From positions 1-21,000 of the forward strand of contig JAHZCF010000096.1 of the NCBI GenBank assembly GCA_019423005.1: a DNA stretch of 21,000 nt, in the 5' to 3' direction. This DNA comes from Haemophilus sp. Lineage in GTDB: Bacteria > Pseudomonadota > Gammaproteobacteria > Enterobacterales > Pasteurellaceae. A model generated the notes under the pieces. That model saw nothing but the letters and a program-made list of their open reading frames with translations. It made no database searches and was not told the DNA's origin. The position numbers and the translations under genes were made by a program. Positions 8,480-15,315 of the stretch are shown here, piece after piece (position 1 is the stretch's first letter; each line of letters opens with the position of its first letter).

Positions 8480-8516
8480 AATTATCTCTCTTACATCAAT
8501 TCTATAATTTTATTGA

Positions 8517-8544
8517 ATATGGGGATGAGTTGCATAAATTCAAG
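8517..8544 (-). promoter_or_regulatory. Sigma-32 heat-shock promoter of lon
   Basis: On the minus strand: -35 CTTGAAT (8544-8538), 13-base spacer, -10 CCCCATAT (8524-8517). This is nearly the E. coli sigma-32 consensus (CTTGAAA, 13-15, CCCCATNT). The predicted 5' leader is about 30 bases. Lon is a known heat-shock gene, so the match agrees with context. Confidence 0.88.
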
Positions 8545-8613
8545 GTAGGATTTGGCATATTAAGGACAAATCGAGAAATAGGCAAGTAAAGAACCACCTT
8601 TATTGATGCTTAA

Positions 8614-8642
8614 TTGGAAAAACCATGGAATACAGGTACAAT
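8614..8642 (+). promoter_or_regulatory. Sigma-70 promoter for the VirK/YbjX-family gene
   Basis: -35 TTGGAA (8614-8619), 17-base spacer, -10 TACAAT (8637-8642). The start of transcription would be near 8649, giving a leader of about 65 bases that contains the paired uptake sequences. Confidence 0.6.
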
Positions 8643-8706
8643 AAGTGCGGTCAAAAATCAGCATGATTTTACCCAATAAAAAACGTTTGAAAAAATAACC
8701 GCACTT
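8643..8706. repeat. Inverted pair of DNA uptake sequences in the leader of the VirK-family gene
   Basis: AAGTGCGGT at 8643-8651 and ACCGCACTT at 8698-8706 are exact uptake cores facing each other, able to pair as a 9-bp stem in DNA or RNA. Inside the 46-base loop is a second hairpin, AAAATCA (8654-8660) with TGATTTT (8664-8670). Paired uptake sequences usually act as terminators, but this pair lies before a start codon, ending 8 bases from ATG 8715. Confidence 0.8.
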
Positions 8707-8714
8707 TATCCATT

Positions 8715-9593
8715 ATGACAGCAAAACAAACTATTACTTTCGCGACCTTTCAAGAATTACTGCCCGATTCTTGTAATCATCCATTAAAAAAACAATTAAG
8801 GGATAAAGCCCGTTATTACGGACGTAAATTTTTATTTAAAAAACAATGTGATGCTTTGGTTGATTTCTTAAATGATAATCAAACCTGGATTCCGCTTTTT
8901 CAACAAAATCCATATCGTTTTAATGCATTGCTTGCCACCTATTGTGACAAACGTTTTTCTGCAACCGATCGACTCAATGCCATTACCAATAATCTGCTAA
9001 TGCTTGAAGAAAAAATGGGCGTAGAATTTTGTAAAAAACTACTCCAAGAAAAATCCCTTTTATTAGCACAATTAACGGATCAACTTGGTATTTATTTCAA
9101 TATCAACCAGATTGACCCTTTTGAAGGTTATTTTTCCATTAACTTAAAAGACAATGATGGGCGTAGCATTTATGATGCTTCTTTCACCTTCTTAAAACCA
9201 AATAAATTACTCATTGCCTCCATTCAAGGTCCTTCTTATGAAGAGGCGCAAGAAGCTGTGAAACAAGCCACAAAAGAATTACACGGTGTTCGTCCAATGT
9301 TTATGTTGATGAATGTTTTCCGCTTGTTAGCTGAAAAATGGCAATGTGAATTAATCGGTATCCCTCACACTTCACAAGGTAAATATCGCCTATCTGCACG
9401 CAGTAAAATCCTATTCAACTACGATGAATTCTGGCAAGAAAACCAAGGGCAATTAAAAGATCAATATTGGCAATTACCGCTTGAAAGTGCCCGCAAACCG
9501 CTGGAAGAAATCGCCAGCAAAAAACGTTCCATGTACCGAAAACGTTATGAAATGTTGGATGATTTGAGTGAAAAAATTACTCAATTTGCCTAA
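8715..9593 (+). CDS. VirK/YbjX family protein (DUF535)
   Basis: A 292-residue cytoplasmic protein of the VirK/YbjX (DUF535) family. Family hallmarks in the second half are clear: IASIQGPSYEEA at about 173-184, an ATKELHGVRPMFMLMNVFRLLAEKW-type block at about 190-214, a YRLSARSKILFNYDEFW block, and near the C-terminus IASKKRSMYRKRYEMLDDL. No signal peptide or membrane helix is apparent. In enteric pathogens VirK and YbjX have been linked to virulence and to envelope stress or antimicrobial peptide tolerance under PhoP control; the biochemical activity is unknown, and a virulence role here would be speculation. It is divergent from lon and appears monocistronic. There is no Shine-Dalgarno before ATG 8715; that stretch is occupied by an uptake sequence. 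Confidence 0.88.
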   Translation: MTAKQTITFATFQELLPDSCNHPLKKQLRDKARYYGRKFLFKKQCDALVDFLNDNQTWIPLFQQNPYRFNALLATYCDKRFSATDRLNAITNNLLMLEEKMGVEFCKKLLQEKSLLLAQLTDQLGIYFNINQIDPFEGYFSINLKDNDGRSIYDASFTFLKPNKLLIASIQGPSYEEAQEAVKQATKELHGVRPMFMLMNVFRLLAEKWQCELIGIPHTSQGKYRLSARSKILFNYDEFWQENQGQLKDQYWQLPLESARKPLEEIASKKRSMYRKRYEMLDDLSEKITQFA

Positions 9594-9602
9594 ATAAAAT
9601 AG

Positions 9603-9642
9603 ACTTAAGCTAGGCTTACTCACAACAAACCCCGGCTTAAGT
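9603..9642 (+). terminator. Weak inverted repeat after the VirK-family gene
   Basis: ACTTAAGC (9603-9610) pairs with GCTTAAGT (9635-9642) across a 24-base loop, and TAAGC-TAG-GCTTA (9606-9618) is a smaller alternative hairpin. No T-run follows, so termination here is doubtful. Confidence 0.3.
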
Positions 9643-9655
9643 AAACGATTGCTTA
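9638..9655. promoter_or_regulatory. Imperfect palindrome upstream of the YfcC-family gene
   Basis: TAAGTAAACGATTGCTTA is an imperfect 18-base palindrome (14 of 18 positions symmetric), centred on CG as in LacI-family operators, 36 bases before a likely -35. It is only 12/16 like PurR. It may bind a regulator of the downstream transporter. Confidence 0.35.
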
Positions 9656-9690
9656 CCCCGTTATTATTGCATTCTTTCAAAAATCACACT

Positions 9691-9718
9691 TTGCTTTTTT
9701 GCTCATTTTGTGTAGAAT
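9691..9718 (+). promoter_or_regulatory. Sigma-70 promoter of the YfcC-family gene
   Basis: -35 TTGCTT (9691-9696), 16-base spacer, -10 TAGAAT (9713-9718). The transcription start would be near 9725, 40 bases before ATG 9765, which has AAGGAG at 9751-9756. Confidence 0.65.
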
Positions 9719-9764
9719 ACGCGCTCGGCTTATTGATTAATCCGAACACAAGGAGTTCTCCATA

Positions 9765-11288
9765 ATGGAAGCATCAAAGAAAAAGATGAAATTCCCTTCC
9801 GCATTTAGCATTCTCTTTATTATTCTTCTTATTGCTATTGGTCTTACTTGGCTTATTCCCTCAGGGTCCTACTCTAAACTTTCCTACGACAGCACCGAAA
9901 ATCACTTTATTGTCAAAACCCACGGAATTCCCGATCAAAGCTATCCAGCAACAGAACAAACCCTTAATCAACTCAATATCAAAATTCAACTTTCTCATTT
10001 CACCAACGGCATTATCAAAAAGCCGATTGCTATCCCCGATACCTATCAACGCATTGAACAACACGAAAAAGGCATTACTGATATGATTCACGCCATGGTG
10101 GATGGCACCATTGAAGTCGCGGATATTATGATTTTTATCTTCATACTCGGTGGTATGATTGGTGTGATAAACAAAACAGGAGCATTCAATGCCGGATTAA
10201 TGTCTCTCACCAAGAAAACAAAAGGAAATGAATTCTCTGTTGTCTTTGCTGTCTGCGTGTTAATGCTGTTAGGCGGTACGGCTTGTGGTATTGAGGAAGA
10301 AGCGGTAGCCTTCTACCCAATTCTTGTTCCTGTCTTTTTAGCCTTAGGCTATGATTCTATTGTCTGTGTTGGTGCCATATTCCTTGCCGCATCAATGGGC
10401 ACAGCCTTCTCAACAATCAATCCATTCTCTGTTGTTATTGCTTCAAACGCTGCAGGGATTCCATTTACTGAAGGGATGGGATTCCGCACACTGGGACTTA
10501 TTCTTGGTGGAACCTGTGTAATAGCCTATATGTATTGGTACTGTAAAAAACTGCGTGCCAATCCTGAATTTTCTTATACTTATGACGATCGCCAGGCCTT
10601 CTATGATCTCTATATGAAAGATATTGATCCGAATGCAACCGTTGAATTTACCTTTAGAAGAAAACTGATTCTGATTCTATTTAGTGGCGCCTTTCCTCTC
10701 ATGGTATGGGGGGTGATGTTTGGGGGCTGGTGGTTCCCTCAAATGGCGGCTTCCTTCCTAGCCATTACCATCATTATTATGTTTATCAGTGGATTGCCTG
10801 AAAAAGATGTCGTAAATGGCTTTACTCATGGTGCTTCTGAATTAGTCGGCGTCGCATTGATTATCGGACTCGCTCGAGCAGTCAATATCATTCTGGAACA
10901 AGGGATGATTTCTGACACGATTCTCGATTATATGACACATCTTGTCGATGGAATGAATGGCGGCGTCTTTATTATTGGTCAGCTCCTTATCTTCATCTTC
11001 TTAGGGCTAGTTGTACCTTCATCTTCCGGTCTTGCCGTACTCGCTATGCCAATTATGGCTCCGCTAGCTGATACCGTTGGCATTCCAAGAGACATCGTCG
11101 TATCAGCCTACAACTGGGGGCAATATATTATGTTGTTCCTTGCACCAACAGGATTAGTCCTTGTTACGTTACAAATGCTTGGTATTCCATTCAACAAATG
11201 GTTGAAATTTGTCATGCCAATCGTAGGCTGTCAGTTTGTTATCTCATCGATACTCCTCCTCGCTCAAGTATTTATGTATGCGCAATAA
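9765..11288 (+). CDS. YfcC family membrane transporter (DcuC/YfcC superfamily)
   Basis: A 507-residue inner-membrane protein that I place in the YfcC family, a relative of the anaerobic C4-dicarboxylate carrier DcuC. It resembles E. coli YfcC (506 residues) in length and in the blocks LIPSGSYSK near residue 35, a glycine-rich stretch FIFILGGMIGVINKTGAFNAG at about 126-146, LGGTACGIEEEAVAFYPILVP, MGTAFSTINPFSVVIASNAAG, and PSSSGLAVLAMPIMAPLAD. About 12 membrane segments are visible, with a polar loop of about 75 residues after the first. Substrates are not established; a related Haemophilus gene sits beside arginine-deiminase-type genes, which hints at amino acids, but no such genes are here. 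It has its own promoter, a good Shine-Dalgarno (AAGGAG) and its own terminator, so it is a single-gene unit. Confidence 0.85.
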   Translation: MEASKKKMKFPSAFSILFIILLIAIGLTWLIPSGSYSKLSYDSTENHFIVKTHGIPDQSYPATEQTLNQLNIKIQLSHFTNGIIKKPIAIPDTYQRIEQHEKGITDMIHAMVDGTIEVADIMIFIFILGGMIGVINKTGAFNAGLMSLTKKTKGNEFSVVFAVCVLMLLGGTACGIEEEAVAFYPILVPVFLALGYDSIVCVGAIFLAASMGTAFSTINPFSVVIASNAAGIPFTEGMGFRTLGLILGGTCVIAYMYWYCKKLRANPEFSYTYDDRQAFYDLYMKDIDPNATVEFTFRRKLILILFSGAFPLMVWGVMFGGWWFPQMAASFLAITIIIMFISGLPEKDVVNGFTHGASELVGVALIIGLARAVNIILEQGMISDTILDYMTHLVDGMNGGVFIIGQLLIFIFLGLVVPSSSGLAVLAMPIMAPLADTVGIPRDIVVSAYNWGQYIMLFLAPTGLVLVTLQMLGIPFNKWLKFVMPIVGCQFVISSILLLAQVFMYAQ

Positions 11289-11298
11289 GCAATAAAAT

Positions 11299-11333
11299 AA
11301 GAAGCCACGCAGTCTTGCGTGGCTTCTTTTTCT
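11299..11333 (+). terminator. Intrinsic terminator of the YfcC-family gene
   Basis: Perfect 13-bp stem: left arm AAGAAGCCACGCA (11299-11311), 4-base loop, right arm 11316-11328, then TTTTTC overlapping the arm. It may also serve the leftward DUF3108 gene, which ends at 11343. Confidence 0.95.
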
Positions 11334-11342
11334 CATCAGATG

Positions 11343-11978
11343 TTATTTAACAAACTCATCAAACTCTAACTCATAATCATCACCATCTCTGGTGTATTTG
11401 ATATAACGTGGAAATTGTTCACCTGAGAATTTCTTCACCATAATGTCTTTGTTACCGGTTTTAAATGAATAGGTAATTTCCGTGACAGTTTGCTTGTTAT
11501 ATTGAATCTGTTTTTCTACTTTCTTCACATTCACATTTTCCATTGGGTAAAGTTTTTTACCATTTGTAATTTGGAAACTGGTTGGCAATTTATCGTAATA
11601 ACTCAACTGAAATGCCATGGTGAATAAATCAAAAGTTGGTAATTTTAACGGCTCGGTTTCTAATCCATTTTTCACTTTACCGTATTCAATTGTTGTTGGT
11701 GAAATTTTAGAAATTGCATATGTTTTACCATTACGCACATCTTGATAATTCACCATTTTAAATTGACTCGCATTTTGTGAACCACGAGAAGTAAACACAA
11801 TGTTGTACAACGGAATATTAATTTTCGCATTGACTGAATACTGTGAGCCATCAGCTTTAAAATGCACATACGCCGGCATTAAATAATTGGAACTGTATTT
11901 AATATTATAATCCACCGCAGACCATGCTGTTGGCACATAAGCAATTAATGCAGCAAAAAGGATTTTAAATAACTTCAT
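11343..11978 (-). CDS. Exported DUF3108 family protein
   Basis: A 211-residue protein with an N-terminal signal peptide (MKLFKILFAALIAYVPTAWS, cleavage likely near residue 20-21) and no further membrane helix, so periplasmic or outer-membrane associated. The rest is beta-rich with alternating hydrophobic residues. The YNIKYSSNYLMPAYVHFKAD opening, the YYDKLPTSFQI segment and the ITYSFKTGN...FPRYIKYTRDGDDYELEF ending fit the DUF3108 family, whose function is unknown. ATG 11978 has AAGGA in front. It lies downstream of the dcuA-like gene on the same strand but is separated from it by a strong terminator, so it is probably its own transcript. No lipobox Cys is present. The family call is from memory of its pattern, so moderately sure; the reading frame is secure. 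Confidence 0.78.
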   Translation of the reverse strand: MKLFKILFAALIAYVPTAWSAVDYNIKYSSNYLMPAYVHFKADGSQYSVNAKINIPLYNIVFTSRGSQNASQFKMVNYQDVRNGKTYAISKISPTTIEYGKVKNGLETEPLKLPTFDLFTMAFQLSYYDKLPTSFQITNGKKLYPMENVNVKKVEKQIQYNKQTVTEITYSFKTGNKDIMVKKFSGEQFPRYIKYTRDGDDYELEFDEFVK

Positions 11979-12040
11979 TAGTTGTCCTTATATATAAAAA
12001 TAGGTTGCCCTTTAGAGTATCACAGCGAGAAGAAGTTCCC

Positions 12041-12078
12041 CATTAAAAAACCATCTTATCCGCAGACAAGATGGTTTT
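12041..12078 (-). terminator. Intrinsic terminator of the ansB-dcuA unit
   Basis: AAAACCATCTT (12047-12057) pairs with AAGATGGTTTT (12068-12078), 11 bp with a 10-base loop. On the minus strand the hairpin runs into TTTTTTAATG, so it points leftward, 25 bases after the transporter stop codon. Confidence 0.92.
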
Positions 12079-12102
12079 CATTTATGTTAGCTTAATGGAA
12101 GA

Positions 12103-13404
12103 TTATAAAACTGCACCCGCCATTAAGAAACCGAATAATACAGATAAACTGATTGCAATCACACCCGGCACTAAGAATGGGTGGTTGAATACATATTTAC
12201 CGATACGAGTTGAACCAGTGTCATCCATTTCTACTGCCGCAATTAAGGTTGGGTAAGTAGGAAGGATAAATAATGCTGATACTGCAGCAAATGCTGCAAT
12301 CGCTGCTTCTGGAGAAACACCTAATAAAATTGCAGTTGGATATAATGCTTTTGCAGTTGCAGCTTGTGAGTAAAGTAAGGTACTTGCAAAGAACAAGATA
12401 ACCGCTAAACTCCAAGGGTATTGTTGTAAGAACTCAGCTGATACCGCTTTAATTTGATCGATATGACCTTCAACGAAAGTATTACCTAACCATGCTACAC
12501 CAAGCACACAAATTACCGCTGACATACCTGATTTAAAGGTTGCTGCATTGGTAATTTTTGCGGTATCCACTTTACATGCCATAGTGATAATGGCTGCAGT
12601 TGCAAGCATAAAAGAGATAATGGCGTTATCACGAGAAAGAATTGGGTTTTGAATTAAACCAACTGTTTTACTGATTGCAGTTGCATAAAGCATGACCACT
12701 AAAATCGCGATAAGGAAAATTGCAACAGAACGTTTTGCATAAGGTTTGATCTCAATTTGCATTTCACCACGCATAGTAATTAAACCTTTTGCTAGACGAT
12801 CTTGGTAAACTTCATCATCTTTCAAATCTTTACCAAGGAAGTTACAAATCACCGCAGTAATCATACATGCTGCGTAAGTAGTTGGGATCCAAATACCTAA
12901 TAATTGTAAGTAACTTAAACCAAAGTTTTTCTCTAATTCAGCAGAAAGAAATACCACCGCAGCAGAAATTGGAGACGCTGTAATCGCAATTTGTGAAGCG
13001 ATAACCGCAATAGAAAGTGGACGTGAAGGACGAATGCCTTGTTCTTTTGCCACTTCAGCAATCACTGGAAGTGTTGAGAACGCGGTGTGACCAGTACCTG
13101 CAAGTACAGTCATAAAATAAGTCACCGTTGGCGCAAGGAAAGTGATGTATTTTGGATTTTTACGTAGGATTTTTTCAGCCATTTTTACTAAGAAATCCAT
13201 ACCACCCGCAACTTGCATTGCCGCAATCGCCATGATTACAGACATGATAACTGAAATTACATCAAACGGAATAGCACCCGGTTTTAAGCCAAGTAGTGAA
13301 AGTGCAACAACACCCATCCCCCCCATGAAACCGATACCAATACCGCCTAATCTAGCCCCTAGGTAAATAAAGAGTAGGACGACTAAAAGTTGAGCCCAAA
13401 TCAT
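12103..13404 (-). CDS. dcuA: Anaerobic C4-dicarboxylate transporter, DcuA/DcuB family
   Basis: Inner-membrane carrier exchanging fumarate, malate or aspartate for succinate during anaerobic fumarate respiration. The 433 residues equal E. coli DcuA in length, and characteristic stretches match DcuA better than DcuB as I recall them: GARLGGIGIGF at 16-26, KPGAIPFDVIS, AMQVAGGMDFLV, PISAAVVFLSAE, a CKVDTAKITN block followed by GVAWLGNTFV, and LYSQAATAKAL. Haemophilus annotations often call the orthologue dcuB. About 10-12 helices are visible. ATG 13404 follows GGAGAAAA. It lies 155 bases after ansB, with an uptake-sequence hairpin in between, and probably works with it: asparaginase makes aspartate, which this carrier imports. 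A strong terminator closes the unit. Confidence 0.9.
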   Translation of the reverse strand: MIWAQLLVVLLFIYLGARLGGIGIGFMGGMGVVALSLLGLKPGAIPFDVISVIMSVIMAIAAMQVAGGMDFLVKMAEKILRKNPKYITFLAPTVTYFMTVLAGTGHTAFSTLPVIAEVAKEQGIRPSRPLSIAVIASQIAITASPISAAVVFLSAELEKNFGLSYLQLLGIWIPTTYAACMITAVICNFLGKDLKDDEVYQDRLAKGLITMRGEMQIEIKPYAKRSVAIFLIAILVVMLYATAISKTVGLIQNPILSRDNAIISFMLATAAIITMACKVDTAKITNAATFKSGMSAVICVLGVAWLGNTFVEGHIDQIKAVSAEFLQQYPWSLAVILFFASTLLYSQAATAKALYPTAILLGVSPEAAIAAFAAVSALFILPTYPTLIAAVEMDDTGSTRIGKYVFNHPFLVPGVIAISLSVLFGFLMAGAVL

Positions 13405-13506
13405 AATATTTTCTCCATATTAATTTTAAAAATAATTCCGGAACATATATTAACAACAAACTAGTGCATTATCTATATTTATTAATTGGATTAATCTATT
13501 TTATCC

Positions 13507-13549
13507 GAAAGTGCGGTTAAAATTTGATTCAAATTCTGACCGCACTTTC
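13507..13549 (-). terminator. Uptake-sequence hairpin between ansB and dcuA
   Basis: GAAAGTGCGGT (13507-13517) pairs with ACCGCACTTTC (13539-13549); both arms contain exact uptake cores. Inside is a nested hairpin, AATTTG with CAAATT around ATT. Facing uptake sequences just after a gene commonly serve as terminators in Haemophilus. No long T-run follows on the minus strand, so it may only partly terminate ansB transcription and let some reach dcuA. Confidence 0.75.
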
Positions 13550-13559
13550 AATGACTTTC

Positions 13560-14609
13560 CTAGAAGTCCTCAAAGTATTGTTGAATCACTTTTGGATCTT
13601 TTGTTTGTGTTAAGGCTAATTGCAATAACACACGTGCTTTTTGCGGATTCAATGTACCTGAAGCCACAAAACCATATTTAGAATCATCTACTTCAGCATC
13701 ACGTGTGGTGTAGCCTGTTGGTACACGAGATGAACGTACTACAACAACGCCATCTTTCGCCGCTTTTTCTAAACGTTCTAAGTGTGCAGCATTCACGTTA
13801 CCGTTACCCACACCCGCTGAAACAATACCTTGATAGCCCGCATCCAATAATGAATTTAATGGTTCAATTGGTGCATTAGAATAAGCATATACAATGCCTA
13901 CTTTCGGCAAGCTGTCTAATTTATCTACGTTAAATGGTGTGTTTACGGTATGTTTACTTTCAGGTGAACGTTCGTAATCCACTTTACTGTTATGGATATA
14001 ACCCAATGTGCCATAGTTTGGTGAGTGGAATGTTTGTACTGCAGTGGTACTCATTTTGGTTACATCACGCGCACCTAATACTTCACCATTCATCGCCACT
14101 AACACACCACGACCGGATGATTTTTTATCCGTTGCCACGACGACGGCGTTATAAAGGTTTAACGGACCATCCGCACTTTTTTCTGTCGCAGGACGCATTG
14201 CACCCACTAATACAATTGGTTTTTCACATTTCGCGGTAAGATCTAAGAAATAAGCGGTTTCTTCCATGGTATCAGTACCATGAGTAATCACGAAACCATC
14301 AGTCTCCTTACATTGTGCATTAATCGCTTTTGCTAATTTTAACCACACATCATCGCTCATATCTTGTGAACCAATTTTCACAATTTGTTCACCTTTCACA
14401 TTGGCTAATTGCTTAATTTCAGGCACGGCATCAATCAACGCTTCAACATTGAGTTGCCCCGCTTTATAAGCAGAAGAAACGGCGGTTTCACCGCTTCCAG
14501 CAATGGTGCCACCAGTTGCTAAAATCGTAATATTCGGTAATTCCGCGGCTTGTGCGACCGAAACACCTAATCCCAGCATCATGAGTGCTGTTAATTTTTT
14601 TAATTTCAT
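13560..14609 (-). CDS. ansB: Periplasmic L-asparaginase II
   Basis: High-affinity type II asparaginase, hydrolysing asparagine to aspartate and ammonia in the periplasm. The 349 residues match E. coli AnsB (348). A signal peptide (MKLKKLTALMMLGLGVSVAQA, cleavage about 21-22) is followed by the catalytic ILATGGTIAG with Thr35 (mature Thr12 in E. coli), Tyr48, then HGTDTMEET with Thr112 and Asp113, and Lys185 by alignment. Two cysteines (QCKE and KCEK) correspond to the E. coli disulfide pair. The C-terminal LNPQKARVLLQLALTQTKDP is almost identical to E. coli. An FNR-type site at the class II position stands before it, in line with known anaerobic control of E. coli ansB. The Shine-Dalgarno is AAAGGAG. 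It leads a unit with the downstream Dcu transporter. Confidence 0.97.
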   Translation of the reverse strand: MKLKKLTALMMLGLGVSVAQAAELPNITILATGGTIAGSGETAVSSAYKAGQLNVEALIDAVPEIKQLANVKGEQIVKIGSQDMSDDVWLKLAKAINAQCKETDGFVITHGTDTMEETAYFLDLTAKCEKPIVLVGAMRPATEKSADGPLNLYNAVVVATDKKSSGRGVLVAMNGEVLGARDVTKMSTTAVQTFHSPNYGTLGYIHNSKVDYERSPESKHTVNTPFNVDKLDSLPKVGIVYAYSNAPIEPLNSLLDAGYQGIVSAGVGNGNVNAAHLERLEKAAKDGVVVVRSSRVPTGYTTRDAEVDDSKYGFVASGTLNPQKARVLLQLALTQTKDPKVIQQYFEDF

Positions 14610-14668
14610 ACTTGTCTCCTTTCACGTTAAATAATCTAAACTTGGCTATTCTCTACTTAATTAGATGT

Positions 14669-14708
14669 AGAATAAACACTAAGATAATAGATTTATGATC
14701 CCGATCAT
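14669..14708 (-). promoter_or_regulatory. FNR-dependent promoter of ansB
   Basis: ATGATCCCGATCAT (14695-14708) fits the FNR consensus TTGAT-N4-ATCAA at 8 of 10 positions and is itself a palindrome. On the minus strand TATTCT (14674-14669) is a plausible -10, giving a start near 14660-14662, so the site is centred about 40-41 bases upstream, the class II activation position. The leader to ATG 14609 is about 50 bases. Confidence 0.7.
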
Positions 14709-14767
14709 GTTTTTCCCTATTTGATTGTATAAGCTTTCGCCAACCCCACGTTTCCTTCAGAATTTTT

Positions 14768-14796
14768 TTGAAAGATAACCAAAGTGCGGTTATACT
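14768..14796 (+). promoter_or_regulatory. Sigma-70 promoter of yibN-secB
   Basis: -35 TTGAAA (14768-14773), exactly 17 bases, -10 TATACT (14791-14796). The start would be near 14803, 57 bases before the yibN ATG. The last nine spacer bases are an exact uptake sequence. Confidence 0.72.
14782..14790 (+). repeat. DNA uptake sequence core inside a promoter spacer
   Basis: Exact AAGTGCGGT that ends directly at the -10 hexamer of the yibN promoter. Confidence 0.85.
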
Positions 14797-14859
14797 TAAG
14801 CCTTTATTTCATGTGAAGATAAACTCTTATTCATTATCAAAAATTAAGTTGAGAACAAC

Positions 14860-15306
14860 ATGCAAGAATTTATGCCTCAAGCAATTGAATTTGCTCAAAA
14901 ACACTCTTTTTTAACGATCGCATGGTTTGCTGTCCTTTTCATGACACTTTTTACCTTTTTTAAAAGTGCGACACAAAAATATCGCGTCATCACCAACCCT
15001 GAAGCCGTTCATTTAATGAATAACGAAGAAGCGGTGGTGATTGATTTACGCCCTATCGATGAATTCCAACGCGGTCATATTATAGGCAGCGTGAACTTGC
15101 TTCCAACTGAAATCAAAAATCACAATGTAGGCAAAATCGAACATCACAAAGAAAGACCGGTTATCATTGTGGATGTTAACGGTGTTTCTTCTACCACCTC
15201 TGCAGAACTTTTAACTAAACAAGGCTTTGAAAAAGTCTATGTATTAAAAGACGGTTTAACTGCTTGGGCGGGTGCAAATTTACCATTAGTAAAAAAACAT
15301 AAGTAA
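14860..15306 (+). CDS. yibN: Membrane-anchored rhodanese-fold protein YibN
   Basis: A 148-residue protein with one N-terminal membrane helix (about 16-34, SFLTIAWFAVLFMTLFTFF) and a cytoplasmic rhodanese fold (about 43-145; VVIDLRPIDEFQRGHIIGSVNLLP, then LKDGLTAWAGANLPLV). It matches E. coli YibN in length and sequence. At the usual sulfurtransferase cysteine position there is Asp105 (IIVDVNG), as in E. coli YibN, and the whole protein contains no cysteine, so it cannot be a persulfide-forming rhodanese. E. coli YibN has been linked to the inner membrane and YidC/Sec function, in keeping with secB next door. It starts the rightward gene series and is 9 bases from secB; the grxC found between them in E. 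coli is missing. Confidence 0.92.
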   Translation: MQEFMPQAIEFAQKHSFLTIAWFAVLFMTLFTFFKSATQKYRVITNPEAVHLMNNEEAVVIDLRPIDEFQRGHIIGSVNLLPTEIKNHNVGKIEHHKERPVIIVDVNGVSSTTSAELLTKQGFEKVYVLKDGLTAWAGANLPLVKKHK

Positions 15307-15315
15307 GGATCCTCT

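Noticed and set aside
14860..15306. Asp at the rhodanese active site as a decay signal
   Set aside because: E. coli YibN, as I recall it, also has Asp there, so this is a family trait rather than a local mutation.
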